Positions 36,739 to 48,800 of a DNA stretch of 64,000 bases are shown piece by piece. The DNA is from Anthopleura xanthogrammica (Eukaryota > Cnidaria > Anthozoa > Actiniaria > Actiniidae). Made by a program: the position numbers and the translations under genes. Location: assembly GCA_964019055.1 (NCBI GenBank), contig OZ025219.1, positions 7,925,388-7,989,387 on the forward strand. The letters are read 5' to 3'. The notes beneath the pieces are model-generated. The model saw only the letters and a program-made list of their open reading frames with translations. It was not told where the DNA came from and made no database searches. Positions within the stretch are counted from its first letter, which is position 1. Each line of letters starts with the position of its first letter.

Positions 36739-36924
36739 TAAACATTTTGACATTCACAATGTCACAACAGAGAAGACAGCTTTCTTTTAGTTGGACTGAA
36801 GACAGCAAGAGGCAGGTGATCAAACATCTACCCGCGCAAACAAGATACATGTAGAAAGAAAAACCGCCGTATTAGAAGAGCCCCTTTAGAAACGCCGAGA
36901 GTGATTTTCACGAATTCAAGTAAA

Positions 36925-38373
36925 ATGCCACTCAATGGAACTTTTTCCAATCCTATGTCACCATCAAAATCATCCTATATTGTAGAATGGTACGATGTTT
37001 TATCATTCCTTATCGCATTCATTGGCATAGTGGGAAACACGTTTGTGATCTATCTGGTGAAAACTCGCTCCTCTCTCAAAGAAACAAGCAATACTTTCGT
37101 CTTGTCGCTGGCCGTCGCAGATCTTTTGGTGAGTGTTATCATCCAGCCTTCGAAATTCGCTTGTGACATCCAACCAGCCTGCAATGTTCAACTTCAGAGG
37201 ATATTTAGTGAACTTTTTATTTACTGGTCTGTTTACAATCTGTGTGGACTTACAATCGAAAGATATATTTCGATAGTTTTTCCAATGAAACGTTCAACTT
37301 TCATGTCTAAAACAAGAATTACTGTTTGTATCATTTTATGTTGGCTGATTCCGCTTGTCAACTTTGGATTACATTTTCCCTGGTTTTACTCAAACTCGAA
37401 CGAAACTAGAATGTTTTGGTTAAAAACTTTTACAGCCATAGAGACTTGCACAATGGTTGGGATTCCAGCTATCATTCTTGTTGTCTTGTATACAAGGATT
37501 TTTTTCGTCGCGCAGAAACATCGCAGGATTACTGCACACCAGATAGGGATTGTGAATTACAACAAGGACTTAAAAAACACAGGTATCAGAGAGAATAACT
37601 CGAACCCTGAGGTGAAAAATGAGATTGCTGTTGTGGCGGGAAGCTCTGAAGAGAAAGAAACGCACGAAAAGCTACAAGAGAAAAGGGTATTTGAAAAAAT
37701 GTCCCTGAATGAGACAAGATGCCTGACGGTTGAAACAAGTGTTGACTTGGAAGTCAAGGAAGGTTGTGAATGTCAGAAAAGTCGCCACAAAGAGCAGAAA
37801 TACAAGGATCCGGAGTTTTTTTCAGCTTCTGCAAGCAGAGATAACAAAGCAAAATATCATAATGGATTAGTGATTTCAGTGGACGAGACAAGTTTGACAA
37901 TCGAGAGAAATGGTAAACACGAAAATGAAACTAAAATGTCAAACAGAAAGAAATTCGAAACAACCGGATTTTGGAGAGGATTGTCTTGCTATCCAGTGTC
38001 GTACAACACTCATAAAAGTACGAAAAACTCCAAACAATCCATCAAAAAACGGCTAGAACAATTACTGACTCCAAAGCAAAGGCGATCCGGGGTATCTGTC
38101 ATTGGATGCGTGATCGGAATATTCCTAATATGTTGGGGAGTTGCGCTTTATTCATCTTTTTGCTATTACTTTGCTCGATGTCCTGTTTCTAAGACAACGC
38201 AACGAGTTTCTTGGATACTTCTTCTACTCAACAGCGCGGTCAATCCCATTGTTTATGCGCTGCTCAAGCTAGATATGCGCGCGGAATTTCTTCGCCTACT
38301 GCGAAGCTGGGTAAATAGGCTCGCTAACCTTAAGGGAGACATTAAAATTAAACCTACCGCACAAAACAGCTGA
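36925..38373 (+). CDS. Class A GPCR with very long third intracellular loop (cluster member 3)
   Basis: An intronless frame of 482 residues. The first ATG is 36925; the open frame upstream starts with GTG. The N-terminus carries a sequon (NGT). Landmarks: GN in TM1, SLAVAD in TM2, ERYISI at the TM3 end (Glu rather than Asp), FLICWG in TM6 and NPIVYALL in TM7. The distinguishing feature is a third intracellular loop of about 190 residues (roughly 198-387), rich in Lys, Glu and Ser. It begins with a variant of the cluster's Tyr-Asn motif (VNYNK) and ends with RSGVSVIGCV. Such loops commonly carry phosphorylation and scaffold sites in amine-type receptors, but no ligand is implied. A possible ATTAAA poly(A) signal lies at about 38397. 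The gene converges with the minus-strand GPCR at 39515-40519. Confidence 0.9.
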   Translation: MPLNGTFSNPMSPSKSSYIVEWYDVLSFLIAFIGIVGNTFVIYLVKTRSSLKETSNTFVLSLAVADLLVSVIIQPSKFACDIQPACNVQLQRIFSELFIYWSVYNLCGLTIERYISIVFPMKRSTFMSKTRITVCIILCWLIPLVNFGLHFPWFYSNSNETRMFWLKTFTAIETCTMVGIPAIILVVLYTRIFFVAQKHRRITAHQIGIVNYNKDLKNTGIRENNSNPEVKNEIAVVAGSSEEKETHEKLQEKRVFEKMSLNETRCLTVETSVDLEVKEGCECQKSRHKEQKYKDPEFFSASASRDNKAKYHNGLVISVDETSLTIERNGKHENETKMSNRKKFETTGFWRGLSCYPVSYNTHKSTKNSKQSIKKRLEQLLTPKQRRSGVSVIGCVIGIFLICWGVALYSSFCYYFARCPVSKTTQRVSWILLLLNSAVNPIVYALLKLDMRAEFLRLLRSWVNRLANLKGDIKIKPTAQNS

Positions 38374-38794
38374 ACAATATATCATGCCATTTTGTATTAA
38401 AATTGCGTACCATTTTGGTTCTGGTTTAATTAGATATATTTCGCTTATACTTTGATCAAATATTTATGAAGATTTGAAACCCAAGGAACATGTATTGTTC
38501 TATGTATCAATTAACTATTTATATAACATAATTATTTTTAAGTTACGTTTCTGGAAGATGCGCGAGAAACTGTTGTTAATAGTCGTAAATAGCTGTAATC
38601 CTTTCCTATCCTGTACCAACACAAGGTGTCTTTAAACAAACTTTAATAATATACCATTATTTTTGTTGAGCCAACGTGCTTGACATATGTCTTGGCTTAA
38701 ACAAAGAATTCAAACGCCCACTGACGTTGACAGCTATTTTTTTCCTTTCCCCCACAGCTTCCAAACATAAATTTTATCAATCCCTGAAACAATT

Positions 38795-39175
38795 TTTGGG
38801 CTGATCTAAGTCAGGGCATGGCTAACTCACAGAAAGAACCCTGAAACAATCTCTGGGCTGATCTAAGTCAGGGCATGGCTAACTCACAGAAAGAACCCTG
38901 AAACAATCTCTGGGCTGATCTAAGTCAGGGCATGGCTAACTCACAGAAAGAACCCTGAAACAACCTCTGGGCTGATCTAAGTCAGGGCATGGCTAACTCA
39001 CAGAAAGAACCCTGAAACAACCTCTGGGCTGATCTAAGTCAGGGCATGGCTAACTCACAGAAAGAACCCTGAAACATCCTCTGGGCTGTTCTAAGTCAGG
39101 GCATGGCTAACTCACAGAAACAACCTAGCTGTAACAACCTCTGGGCTGATCAAAATCAGGTCACAGCTAGCTAAC
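38795..39175 (-). repeat. 57-bp minisatellite array, about 7 copies (array D)
   Basis: Head-to-tail copies of the 57-bp unit (key words GGGCTGATCTAAGTCAGGGC, ATGGCTAACTCACAGA, AACCCTGAAACAA), highly similar to each other. The orientation is opposite to copies A-C. No tRNA-like head is visible beside it; a fold-back element abuts it at 39186. It sits between the convergent GPCR genes. Confidence 0.85.
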
Positions 39176-39185
39176 ACTGAGATAA

Positions 39186-39405
39186 ATAGTCCCCTTCACA
39201 GTTCCTTGCGACATCTCGAAAGGCTTCTGTGCCTTTGCACCAAAACAAGAAGAACGGTGACCTTGCAATGATACAGACATGAATAATTGTCCAAGGTGTT
39301 TAAAGTTTCAAAAGGTCTCTATCATTGCAAGCTCACCGTTCGTCTCGCTTCGATGCAAAGGCACAGCTACTTTTCAAGATGACGCAGGGAACTGTGAAGA
39401 GGACG
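39186..39405. mobile_element. Fold-back family 'TAGTCCCC', copy 1
   Basis: Ends ATAGTCCCCTTCACAGTTCC / GGGAACTGTGAAGAGGAC, with inner arms GTGCCTTTGCAC and GCAAAGGCAC. It lies between array D and the GPCR stop at 39515. Confidence 0.8.
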
Positions 39406-39514
39406 ATTCAGCATATTGGGTTTTATGAAGAAAGGAAACCGGATCGAGAACTTAGGGTCCTGCGGAATCAAACCTATGACCCCAGTTGTGAGAGGCGAGT
39501 CCAACAACGCTGTA

Positions 39515-40519
39515 TTAAGTGCATGTTCTTTCTGGAGGATACACGGAGTTTCGTCCAGCGTTTTTATCAGTTCTGTTTTCAGTCATTTCCAAAGTCGTCT
39601 GAGCCATGGAATTCTTAGTACAACAGAAAAGTTTCCCGAGTTCTCTCTTGAAGTCATTCTTGAGTAGCGCATAAACTATAGGGTTTACCGCTGAGTTAAA
39701 GTACAGCAGAACAATAGACACATAGACTGTGTTAGGTGTTAACTCACAAACGTGGTAATGCCAACAAATAGACTTATAAATATCTAACAGCCAGCAAAAC
39801 ACGAATAACATCACAACAGCTCCGATCACACGAACCGAACGCTCGGTACGATTGCGCGATGCATTATGGGAATACTGATTATAATTCAACTGCGCAATCT
39901 GATTGGCTGTTTGGCGAGCATGTCGACGGGCAGTTAGGAGAATTCGAATGTACATCAGGAGCATAAGAACTGGAGGAAAAAACTCGAAAATCACGAGCAT
40001 TATGCTAGTGTGGATTCGTTTTGAGGATGCCGCTACGTGATGGGTTGCGTTGGACCAAGTCACTGGAATGCAAGAGAGTATAACCGGCGCGATCCATGAA
40101 CATGCCAATATTACTTGGATTCGTGTGTTTGTCATGTATAAGTGGTATTTCAACGGGTAAACAATCCCGAAATAGCGGTCAAAAGTCAAGGTAAATATGT
40201 TGATGACGGCCAATGACATGAGACTGTTGTAAAAGAGATAAAATATCGTCTTGTCACATTTGAATCCGTATTCACAAATAGCTGACATCGAAGGAAGCAA
40301 AAGCCCGATGAGGAAATCCGATATACTGAGGGATAAGACAAACCAGTTGGCTGGCGTGAGGAGGCGACGTCTGGTAATCAAGACGTATATAACCAGACCA
40401 TTACCAGATACAGTCAATAATGAAATGATAGCATTTATTATCCAGTACCATAGGGGCCCCTCTGTAGATCCTTCACTGGTGATCTGACTGCTATTGATTG
40501 TCGAGTTGTAATGATTCAT
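39515..40519 (-). CDS. Class A GPCR, single exon (cluster member 4, opposite strand)
   Basis: An intronless frame of 334 residues read on the minus strand. Its only plausible ATG is at 40519; the 21 codons upstream begin with GTG. Three sequons lie at the N-terminus. Landmarks: GN in TM1, SLSISD in TM2, Cys near the top of TM3, DRYFGI at the TM3 end, FCWLLDIY in TM6 and NPIVYALL in TM7. The third intracellular loop starts with QLNYNQ and ends with RSVRVIGAVV, closely resembling cluster members at 26.4 and 33.3 kb. The tail contains two adjacent cysteines, possible palmitoylation sites, soon after TM7. Just upstream sits a three-copy minisatellite (40600-40980). The ligand is unknown. Confidence 0.9.
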   Translation of the reverse strand: MNHYNSTINSSQITSEGSTEGPLWYWIINAIISLLTVSGNGLVIYVLITRRRLLTPANWFVLSLSISDFLIGLLLPSMSAICEYGFKCDKTIFYLFYNSLMSLAVINIFTLTFDRYFGIVYPLKYHLYMTNTRIQVILACSWIAPVILSCIPVTWSNATHHVAASSKRIHTSIMLVIFEFFPPVLMLLMYIRILLTARRHARQTANQIAQLNYNQYSHNASRNRTERSVRVIGAVVMLFVFCWLLDIYKSICWHYHVCELTPNTVYVSIVLLYFNSAVNPIVYALLKNDFKRELGKLFCCTKNSMAQTTLEMTENRTDKNAGRNSVYPPERTCT

Positions 40520-40599
40520 GGTGTATATATGCAGGCCTCTATTCGCTGTAATAAAGAATAAGGAAAGATTTTTGGGATGCACTCATTCATTAGGAATAT

Positions 40600-40985
40600 T
40601 AATATAATCACAGAAAAAGGTGCGCAAAGTACGAGAAAATGTTTTGCGCGCGCGGTACATTAACATGGCTACCATGATGCAGCATTAAAAATAAGAATGG
40701 TGTTACCAGATCTTGATTAATATAATCACAGAAAAAGGTGCGCAAAGTAAAAGAAAATGTTGCGCGCACGGAACACTAGAACGGATACCATAAAGCAGCA
40801 TAAGAATGGTGTTGACAGATCTTCCGAATACACTCAAATATTCGAAATATAATCACAGAAAAATGTTTGCAAAGCACAAGAAAATATTTTGCGCGCGCGG
40901 TACATTACCATGGCTACCATGATGCGGCATTAAAAATAAGAATGGTGTTACCAGATCTTCTGAATATACACATTCACTAGGAATA
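40600..40985. repeat. Three-copy minisatellite upstream of the minus-strand GPCR
   Basis: Units of about 121-124 bp: AATCACAGAAAAA at about 40605, 40726 and 40850, each followed by a GCGCGCG block and AAGAATGGTGTTRMCAGATC. It lies within 80-470 bases upstream of the GPCR start at 40519, so it could touch the promoter. Confidence 0.88.
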
Positions 40986-40989
40986 TAAT

Positions 40990-41795
40990 ATAATGTGAGT
41001 AAGATGCCAGTAAATGACCTATTGTCGTAAACGAGTGAACGGAATTTTTAGATATTTCATTTTCTATCTTTGTTAGCTTATGGCCCTTAGACCTCGGTTC
41101 CGTTCTTTTCTTTTAACTCATCTCCGTCTTTGAGCGTAAGTGTGTATCCTATTGATATATACTACAACGATATGTGAGTTATTAGTTGGTAATATTTAAA
41201 ATGCTCCAGAAAATATAAAGCAAATGTTTAACTTTTTTTTCAAAATTCTTATCGAGAATGTTGTGAAGAATAATATTTGTTTTCTCTTACTGACAACGCC
41301 AAGAGGAAAACCGGATATTGTATTCTTCGTTGCTCGCAAACCTTTCAACAACTTTTCCTGGGTATAGTCTTTGCATTTATTATGGATTTCTTGAAGAAAA
41401 GGGAAAAAAAATGAAATTATATCTTCTACTTTTAAAATATATCTACTTATTTTCAGTTAGGAATTACAGCCGGATATTTAGATAAATCATTTGAAAATAG
41501 CTAATGATTTATTAAGAATTACTAATTTATTAAGAAAATGAATTTTGTTTTGTAATGAATCTTTTTTTCGCCAGTACCACATCGTTTATCGATCCACAGT
41601 GTTCCTAATCTGATCACTTACTCGCAAACTAATTTCTTCATATAAAATAAAAACTTACTACATAAATAAAGAATATGTTATCAAGATAAAAGATACGAAA
41701 ACAATTTACAAAAACTTACTCATAAATTACTCATAAATTAATTTAAGTTCGAAAAGTTACACGAAATTATTCCCTTAAATTTTAAGTGAAAAAAT

Positions 41796-41842
<47 letters not shown>

Positions 41843-44480
41843 ATTTCAAAATTACTCAGTAACATCTCCTCCTTCTCCTCTAAATTCTTCGTTTTTCAGA
41901 ACATTTTTGCTCCAATTTTTTTTCGAAAATTAACTGATATTTCTAGTTTTCTAAAAAGAAATCATTCTATTTCTTTCAATTACCTTATTACTTTGATTTC
42001 TCCTTCACGGTTGAAAATATCCTCAACAAACGCACACTCCAATCCAATTATTTGGAGTCGTAGCTATAACAACTTGTTCTCACCTTACTGTAATTTCTTA
42101 GCTTTACTGGATCATAGACAGGTGACACCACTAAATAGAATGCGCAATGCCAAAGTACCAATATAATGAAATGTTGACTACCATTGATGACTGTTTACTG
42201 AGCTGTCGTATCGCTTTCCTTTCAATACTTTTTCGGCCTATCCCATCTTGAATTCCTGTCGTACCTGGCTAAAGATTGCTTCCGAACTTGAATTGACATG
42301 TCATAAATAACTTCAGCTAAGAATATACAATGTATTGACTTTTAAAGGTTCACCAATCTCATCGTTATTATTAATTTTTTGCTGGGTTTTAGCTGTGCGC
42401 ATTTGATAACAAAAATTTTGAATGGCTCAGGTTGGACAAAAAAATCGAATTAGACAAAAAGGTTTTTAAAAGAAACGCAATCGAAATAGTACTAGGATTG
42501 AGAGAAAGCGGAAGAGAAGAAAGGAAAAAGAAACAATGAATGAATAAATTATGACAAAAGCGAGAAAGAAAAATAATATAAAAAGGTTGTAAACTGTTTA
42601 TCAATATGATTAAGTTGTTAGCAAACCATTCTATCCTATAATAGTGAAATTTTCGCGGCGATTTCTTATATTCTATTTTTATCACCATCAGATACGAAAA
42701 AAAACTCGTACAATCTCTCGTAGAATTTTTAACCTAAAATATTCGTATCCTAAAATATTTCGTGATATTTCTTTGTCTAATGACGAAAACAAAGTTGATA
42801 CACAAACTCGTACAAGTGCAACAAAGACCTAATACTTCTCTTTTGCGTTGTCTATTTAGGAAAAGCCTTTTTTTCTGTCATGAAACAGGCCAGGTGCACC
42901 AAGGGATGAATTTTATAAAATTGTAATAAAAGATTGCTCGTGTGATATTTTATCTTGAACGCTATAGATCAATATTATACTTCAAAGATCAATTCATTTA
43001 TTTGGCGGCAATTTTTGTATTTACTGTATTCTTATAGAGACGAAAGAATTTTGAATAAACTTATAGATCAGAGACGAAACAGCGCGAATCAGTTCAACTT
43101 TACTTCAAAGAAATGGAATGGTTACAGGGAAATAAAAATATCTTTCTTCCATTCATTCATTCATCCATCCTTCCATCCATTCATTCATTCATTTTTTCTT
43201 TCTCTTTCGTCTTATTTTTGGTTAATGGAATAAAAATGGAATTTTTAAAGTGAAATAAATCTGACATCAAAAGCATATCTTTCTTTCATTCGTCCATCCA
43301 TTTCTTTCTTTCTCTTTCGTCTTTTATTATATTTTCTTTCAAGTTGTTATTTTCGGTTTGTTCTTTGTCTATTTTACTGTCTCTTTTTCTTTTCTTTCTT
43401 TTTCATTCTTTTCTCTTTCACTCTTCGTTCCAATGAATTGATATTTAGACCCTATTTGTTTTCTAAATCCAAAACAACCGTCCAAGCAAAAAGTTAGACT
43501 AACCTTACCTCAAAGTTGTAGTCCAAATCTACGTATAAATGGGAATAAAGCAGAATATATCCAATACAAGTGGCTTGACTTGGCTCCTGAGAAGATCAAT
43601 CGGGTCGACGCTAACAACGTGCGTTGAAATACCTTTCCCACGGAAGCAGTCATCAAGAAAGTAAAGTCGCTATATAAGAAATGCTTGTGTTGACGTTTCA
43701 TTCGAGATTATCTGACATTAGCTTAGCATATTTGTCTTGCTCAATAAACATCTTGTAATTAAGAACATTTCCTCCATGGGTAATGCTTATTTTCGCGAGC
43801 CGCGTCAATTAAAACTGATTGAACACTTTTAATATATTAATTACAAAGTACTATACTTTGATGTACATTAGAGAATCCAACCAGGTAATGTGTATAGAAA
43901 TCATTTAAGTTCTGGCCAATCAGAAGCAAGCATAATAGGAATCATTCCAGCTTGAACCAATCAGGAGCAAGCAACAAAGTCAATGCAAGTTGTGACGTAT
44001 TTCTGGGTCAACATGCTTGGAAAACCCGCCAAAAATAATGCGAAAATTTTTCGCATCCAATGATGATTTTCCACCTGAAACAATTAGAACTTTATTTGGA
44101 CAACAAATCCTGTCATGAAAAAAAAGTATTAAAAATCATTTTTGCTTTGCTTTTCGTTTTGGACCCGGAAGTCGTCTTCTCATACGAGTGACGTCAAACT
44201 TAAAACCTCTCCTGATTGGCTCCAGTTTTCATTCTACGTTGTGATTGGCTAACACTAAGAGACAAGGGTCCCGGACAGATGTGTCCATGTTAGTTCATAT
44301 ATACCATAATAAAGATAACAATTATTTGTAGGGCGATCATTGTCCATAAAAATATAAAAGAGATTTAAACTGACCTATAAAAATTTGGAAAAAACTAAAA
44401 TCATTAAATTTTTGGCTCCAACCGTAAGCCTTCGTCGGAGATAACAATGATTAGCTATAGTACCCTTCATTTCAACACAG
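40990..44480. other. No gene recognised
   Basis: AT-rich with a CT microsatellite and CATT/TTTC low-complexity runs near 43150-43440. Short frames only, none with motifs. Confidence 0.5.
41801..41836. repeat. (CT)n microsatellite
   Basis: About 18 CT units. Confidence 0.95.
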
Positions 44481-44772
44481 CCAGCTGATCTGAAAGAGCG
44501 ACGTAAAAATAACGTCACTGCAAAACTGAGGTGTCATGAAGCCTGCGAAAATCGACTTTAATATAAGAGTTTATATCAGAGATGAATTTAGATTTTCAGG
44601 AGAAGTTTTTCACAATATTTTGTATACTTTTACTATAATATTCTTCATTGATTGGGAAAATAAAATAAAGAAATAACCGCGTTTCCCGAGCCGCCAGGCT
44701 ACCTCAGTGACAACTCAGTTTTGCAAATTTTTTCGATTCCGATTGCCTAACATTTTTTCTCAGATCAGCTGG
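44481..44772. mobile_element. Fold-back (MITE-like) element
   Basis: Ends CCAGCTGATCTGAAA / CAGATCAGCTGG, with inner arms TGCAAAACTGAGGTGTC / GACAACTCAGTTTTGCA. Confidence 0.72.
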
Positions 44773-45506
44773 AGGGCCGGTAATTGACAATCATGATCGA
44801 TCAGAAATTAAATGGATAATGGATAAAAACAAGAATATACATTTTAAATGTGGTAGTGAAATATAAAGTGGGAGCTTGATTGCTTTGCGTCAATGCGAGA
44901 TTAAAATGAGCTTTTAAGAAAGACGTGTTTTCAACGGTCTGTCTGTGGGTGTATTGACTGTAGGAATTTATTTTACTAAAAAATATAACTTGCTCATGGA
45001 TAGAACCATGACTGGTAAGCCATAATATACGTGCTCTAATGTGATAATCAGCATAGCAGAAGTCATATTCATCCATTGATATAAAAAATCGTTTTCTTGT
45101 CACCCAAGTCAGTGAGTCATTCCTTGATTGAAGAGTTGGAGACAGTTTTGACAACCAGGATGAAAGCGTGCGTGATGCCATGCCGTACGTGCTAACATAG
45201 ATAATACAGTTGTAAAAGTTAAGGACCGGTTATTATTTGTCGTCTGGGGGAGGCGGTCGAAGGAATTTTGTTGAGACATCACAAAGATTACAAAAGAAAA
45301 TTTAAGGGTTTTTCAAGATCAAAAATGACAATTTCCAAGGATCAATTTTGGTTGGGATTTTTTCCTAACAATCATTAAAATTGATGAACTGATCGCCCCT
45401 CGAGAGGGACTTTTTCTAGTATGATCTTCTCCTCCAGTTGTCTAAAAAAAAACATTTGATTCCCCTTCCTCTCCCCCCTCCACACACACATACACACACA
45501 AATCCT

Positions 45507-45523
45507 CCCCCCCCCCCCCCCCC
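45507..45523. repeat. Poly-C tract
   Basis: About 17 C in a row after a CA-rich stretch, 330 bases upstream of ARP6. Similar homopolymers occur at 29972-29984 (C), 54148-54164 (G) and 62868-62883 (G). Confidence 0.9.
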
Positions 45524-45782
45524 ACCCCCCTCCAAGAAGACAAAAAATGAACGGTCCCTGACTATGGCTATAGCCAAATATCGCAAAAAGAAGAATCGCA
45601 CGTAAAACGATTCGACGCGTCATGAAGAGGAAACAAATGACATGCTAATATCTTTGTTATTCACGTCAGGTTGTCATTAAGGGAAGATAGTGGCAATTAA
45701 TGTAAAAAGTTTAAGAACAGAATTATTTCTGTTTGTTCGATGAGTTATTGCGCAAAAAATGAGATGACGCGGTTAAAAATTA

Positions 45783-45850
45783 AGGGTTGGGTTACCTGTG
45801 TCATGGTCCAAATGACACTTGGGTTACCTGTGTTGTGGTCCAAATCCAAC
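45783..45850. repeat. Tandem duplication immediately 5' of the ARP6 start
   Basis: GGGTTACCTGTGTCATGGTC followed by CAAAT, then GGGTTACCTGTGTTGTGGTC followed by CAAAT, ending at the ATG. It occupies what should be the 5' UTR or core promoter of ARP6. Confidence 0.8.
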
Positions 45851-48800
45851 ATGGCGGTTCTTGTAGTTGATAATGGCGCATATGCTGCGAAAATAGGATA
45901 CAATAGCTCGGAAACTCCAAGGTAAAACACGCTAAAACACTCATCAACCCTGCCTTGTACTATAAACTTTAGAATACAGTGGTTATATATTATCTTGGTC
46001 AAAACAAAATATGGAATTTTAAGCTTTTCCAATGCAGATTTTTGACAAAATTTCGACCATTAAATCTCAGACTTGAATCGTATTATAGCTTAAACTAATG
46101 TTAAAATGGCAGATATTTAAAGAGATACTTAACTCTGCCGGTGTTTTGGAGCTTGACCCTGTCGTAAAGATGTCCCAAGCAGCAAAAGGTGGTCCATATG
46201 GTCTACAGTAGCTGAACTGCAGGGGCCAGGCCTAGAGATAGAGAACCAATGAAAAAGTGGCAAAAATCGTGGTGTATAAACTGAATGAAGCTCTTCAAAT
46301 TAACAAGACGAAACAATACAGAAGGAAACTAAATACAGAAAAAGAATGAAATTAGAATTTATTTAATATTTTGCACTTAAATTTTGTGAAGGATATTATT
46401 TATTTCAAGGATGTTGAAATTTTAGTTCACAAAGTATTTTTGTCATTGTGCTTATACTCTTGATCATGTAAATGTGCCACTCTTGTTCCATTTTTTTAAG
46501 ACTGTATCTTCAGATTGGTTTTTCATATGAGTGGGGAATGTGCTGACTAATACAGCACATACTACATGTAAATGGTGCAACATACTGCATCGCTAAAATT
46601 CCTTCCCAATGTCTTTATGTGAATCATCCAATTACAAAACTAATAAAGTTGACTGTAAAATATGGTACAGTAAGGCTACAAATTTGCTGTTACGTTTCCC
46701 ACTCAAAGATTTCTCCTAATTTTTCAACTTTGTCTGCAAATTCTAACCATTACAGCTGTACAATCCATTTTTATTTTTTGTTTCTTATTCATTTTTTATG
46801 CACAGAGTGATTCCCAATTCCATATTCAAAGCCAAGAGTGAAAGACGAAGAGCCTTCATCGGAGGACAGATAGAAGAATGCAAGGATTTTTCTGGTTTGT
46901 TTTATGTGCTTCCGTTCAATAAAGGATACCTGGTAAACTGGGATATCGAAAAACAGATATGGGATCACATGTTTGGAAAAGAAGGCTTGCAGGTATGGAG
47001 ATGGAGCAAAACTGTTCTAGTATGCATAAAGTTCACAATACATACAGTCAGCTCTTAATTTTTTTATTAACCAAGTAAGAGGTCTGTACCATAAGTTATG
47101 GACCACTACTATTTTAATTTTTTAATTTTTAAATTTTTAAAATGGTTCAAGAATTAAGACAGCAGGTCATAACAAAATGGAAAAAAACAACTGACCAATG
47201 CTTTGCTGTGATTGGTTTGTCTATTAGTCCAATATATTATTAGCTTATTCATCCTTCTATTTCTTTTTTTATGAAGTGGGTTGGTTTGCCATGTCTTGGA
47301 TATATATGAATGTGGTTTGGAAAACTTCTTAAGATATACGTTGTAAATATTGGTGTTTATTCAAACGTTTCGCCTTTTCGTTTCGTTTTTTATATATATA
47401 TAAATTTAATAGTAATAAATTTAATACTTATATAGCGCTTTATACATACAGCTGTATGGATATGATCTGATGAGCTTTTTATTGCTACGTGCTGATCAAT
47501 CAAGACATCAGTCACGAAATGACCTAATGGCTAATACCCTGCCATCAGGCAAACAAATTGTTTAGTACCTTAACATACATGATTGACAACAGTGTATTGC
47601 CCAATTTGCATGTCTCGACTGTTGTCTCGATCAGCGTATAGTTACCACTGTCTTCATTGCTATGCGCTGATCAAGACAACGGTCGTGACATGGAAATTGG
47701 GTACAGACTCCACACTCTGTTAATAATTATGAGCTGCTGATGAAGACTCACAGTGTGCATTTGAAAGGTTACAGTGGTCTGCTCAAGGTTACAGTGGTCT
47801 GCTCATGGGACATTTGGAGAGATATTTATTACTGTCATGATGAACAAAATTTTCTATAATCTTTTTTTTTCATGTCAGGTGAACTTTCAAGAAACAACTC
47901 TACTTATAACAGAACCACAGTTTAACCTCCCTACAATTAAGGTACATTTTATCTTTATGTCACATAATTATCTTGATTTACATCACACTACTAAGTTTCA
48001 TACTTACTATTCCTACACTGTACAACTATAATTAATAAATTACATGATTGTATCAGTAATGCTTCACTTCTGGCTACATTTTCTTTAAAAAAGATAAATA
48101 TTATTGATAAATTAAAGGTTGCCATCTTTTTGTCAACAGGAAGCAATGGATGAAATAATATTTGAAGATTACAACTTCCATGCCCTCTCCAGATCTTCAG
48201 GTAATTAATTCACGTCATAATTTGTATCATGATGATGTACTGTTATCATCATGGCACAGGATATTCAACAAATGAAACTTTTCACAGCTACAGTACTGTT
48301 CATGCAATAAGAATTTGCATAATTTTTATGGCACTTCTTAGCAGGGCTTTTAGGATGTTTTGGAGTAATGTAGGTGGTCATAAGTTCTGAAGTATAGACC
48401 CAATATTTTTTTATAGGAAAAGAAAAAGTAGACAGTGGTTAACAGAACTCCGGGGGCCACCAGCTCTTGAAGCCCTGCTTAGTGCCCGGGGGGGACTCCG
48501 GTCGTAAAGTATCGGGTATGCTCGTCGTATCTCTTAGGGGTAAAAATCAGCGATTTGGTATCTTTTAGGGTCTTAAATTTGAGGTTTAGCAAATCAGCAC
48601 TTTCTGTTATCTTTTAGGGTGTTGAAAAAGGAACTAGCCCATCACATAATAACGCAATATGTATGCCTGCGTAAACTCAGAATATTACTCAAGGAAAAAC
48701 ATTTCAAAAGCCTTTATTTTTTAATAGTATTATTTTTGTGGTATCTCTTAGGGGTTAAAATTTACCAAGCCACGCCCTTTTGAAAAAACTTCCGGTATCT

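Noticed and set aside
44801..45181. 126-codon minus-strand frame
   Set aside because: No recognisable domain and starts beside a fold-back element; too weak to call.
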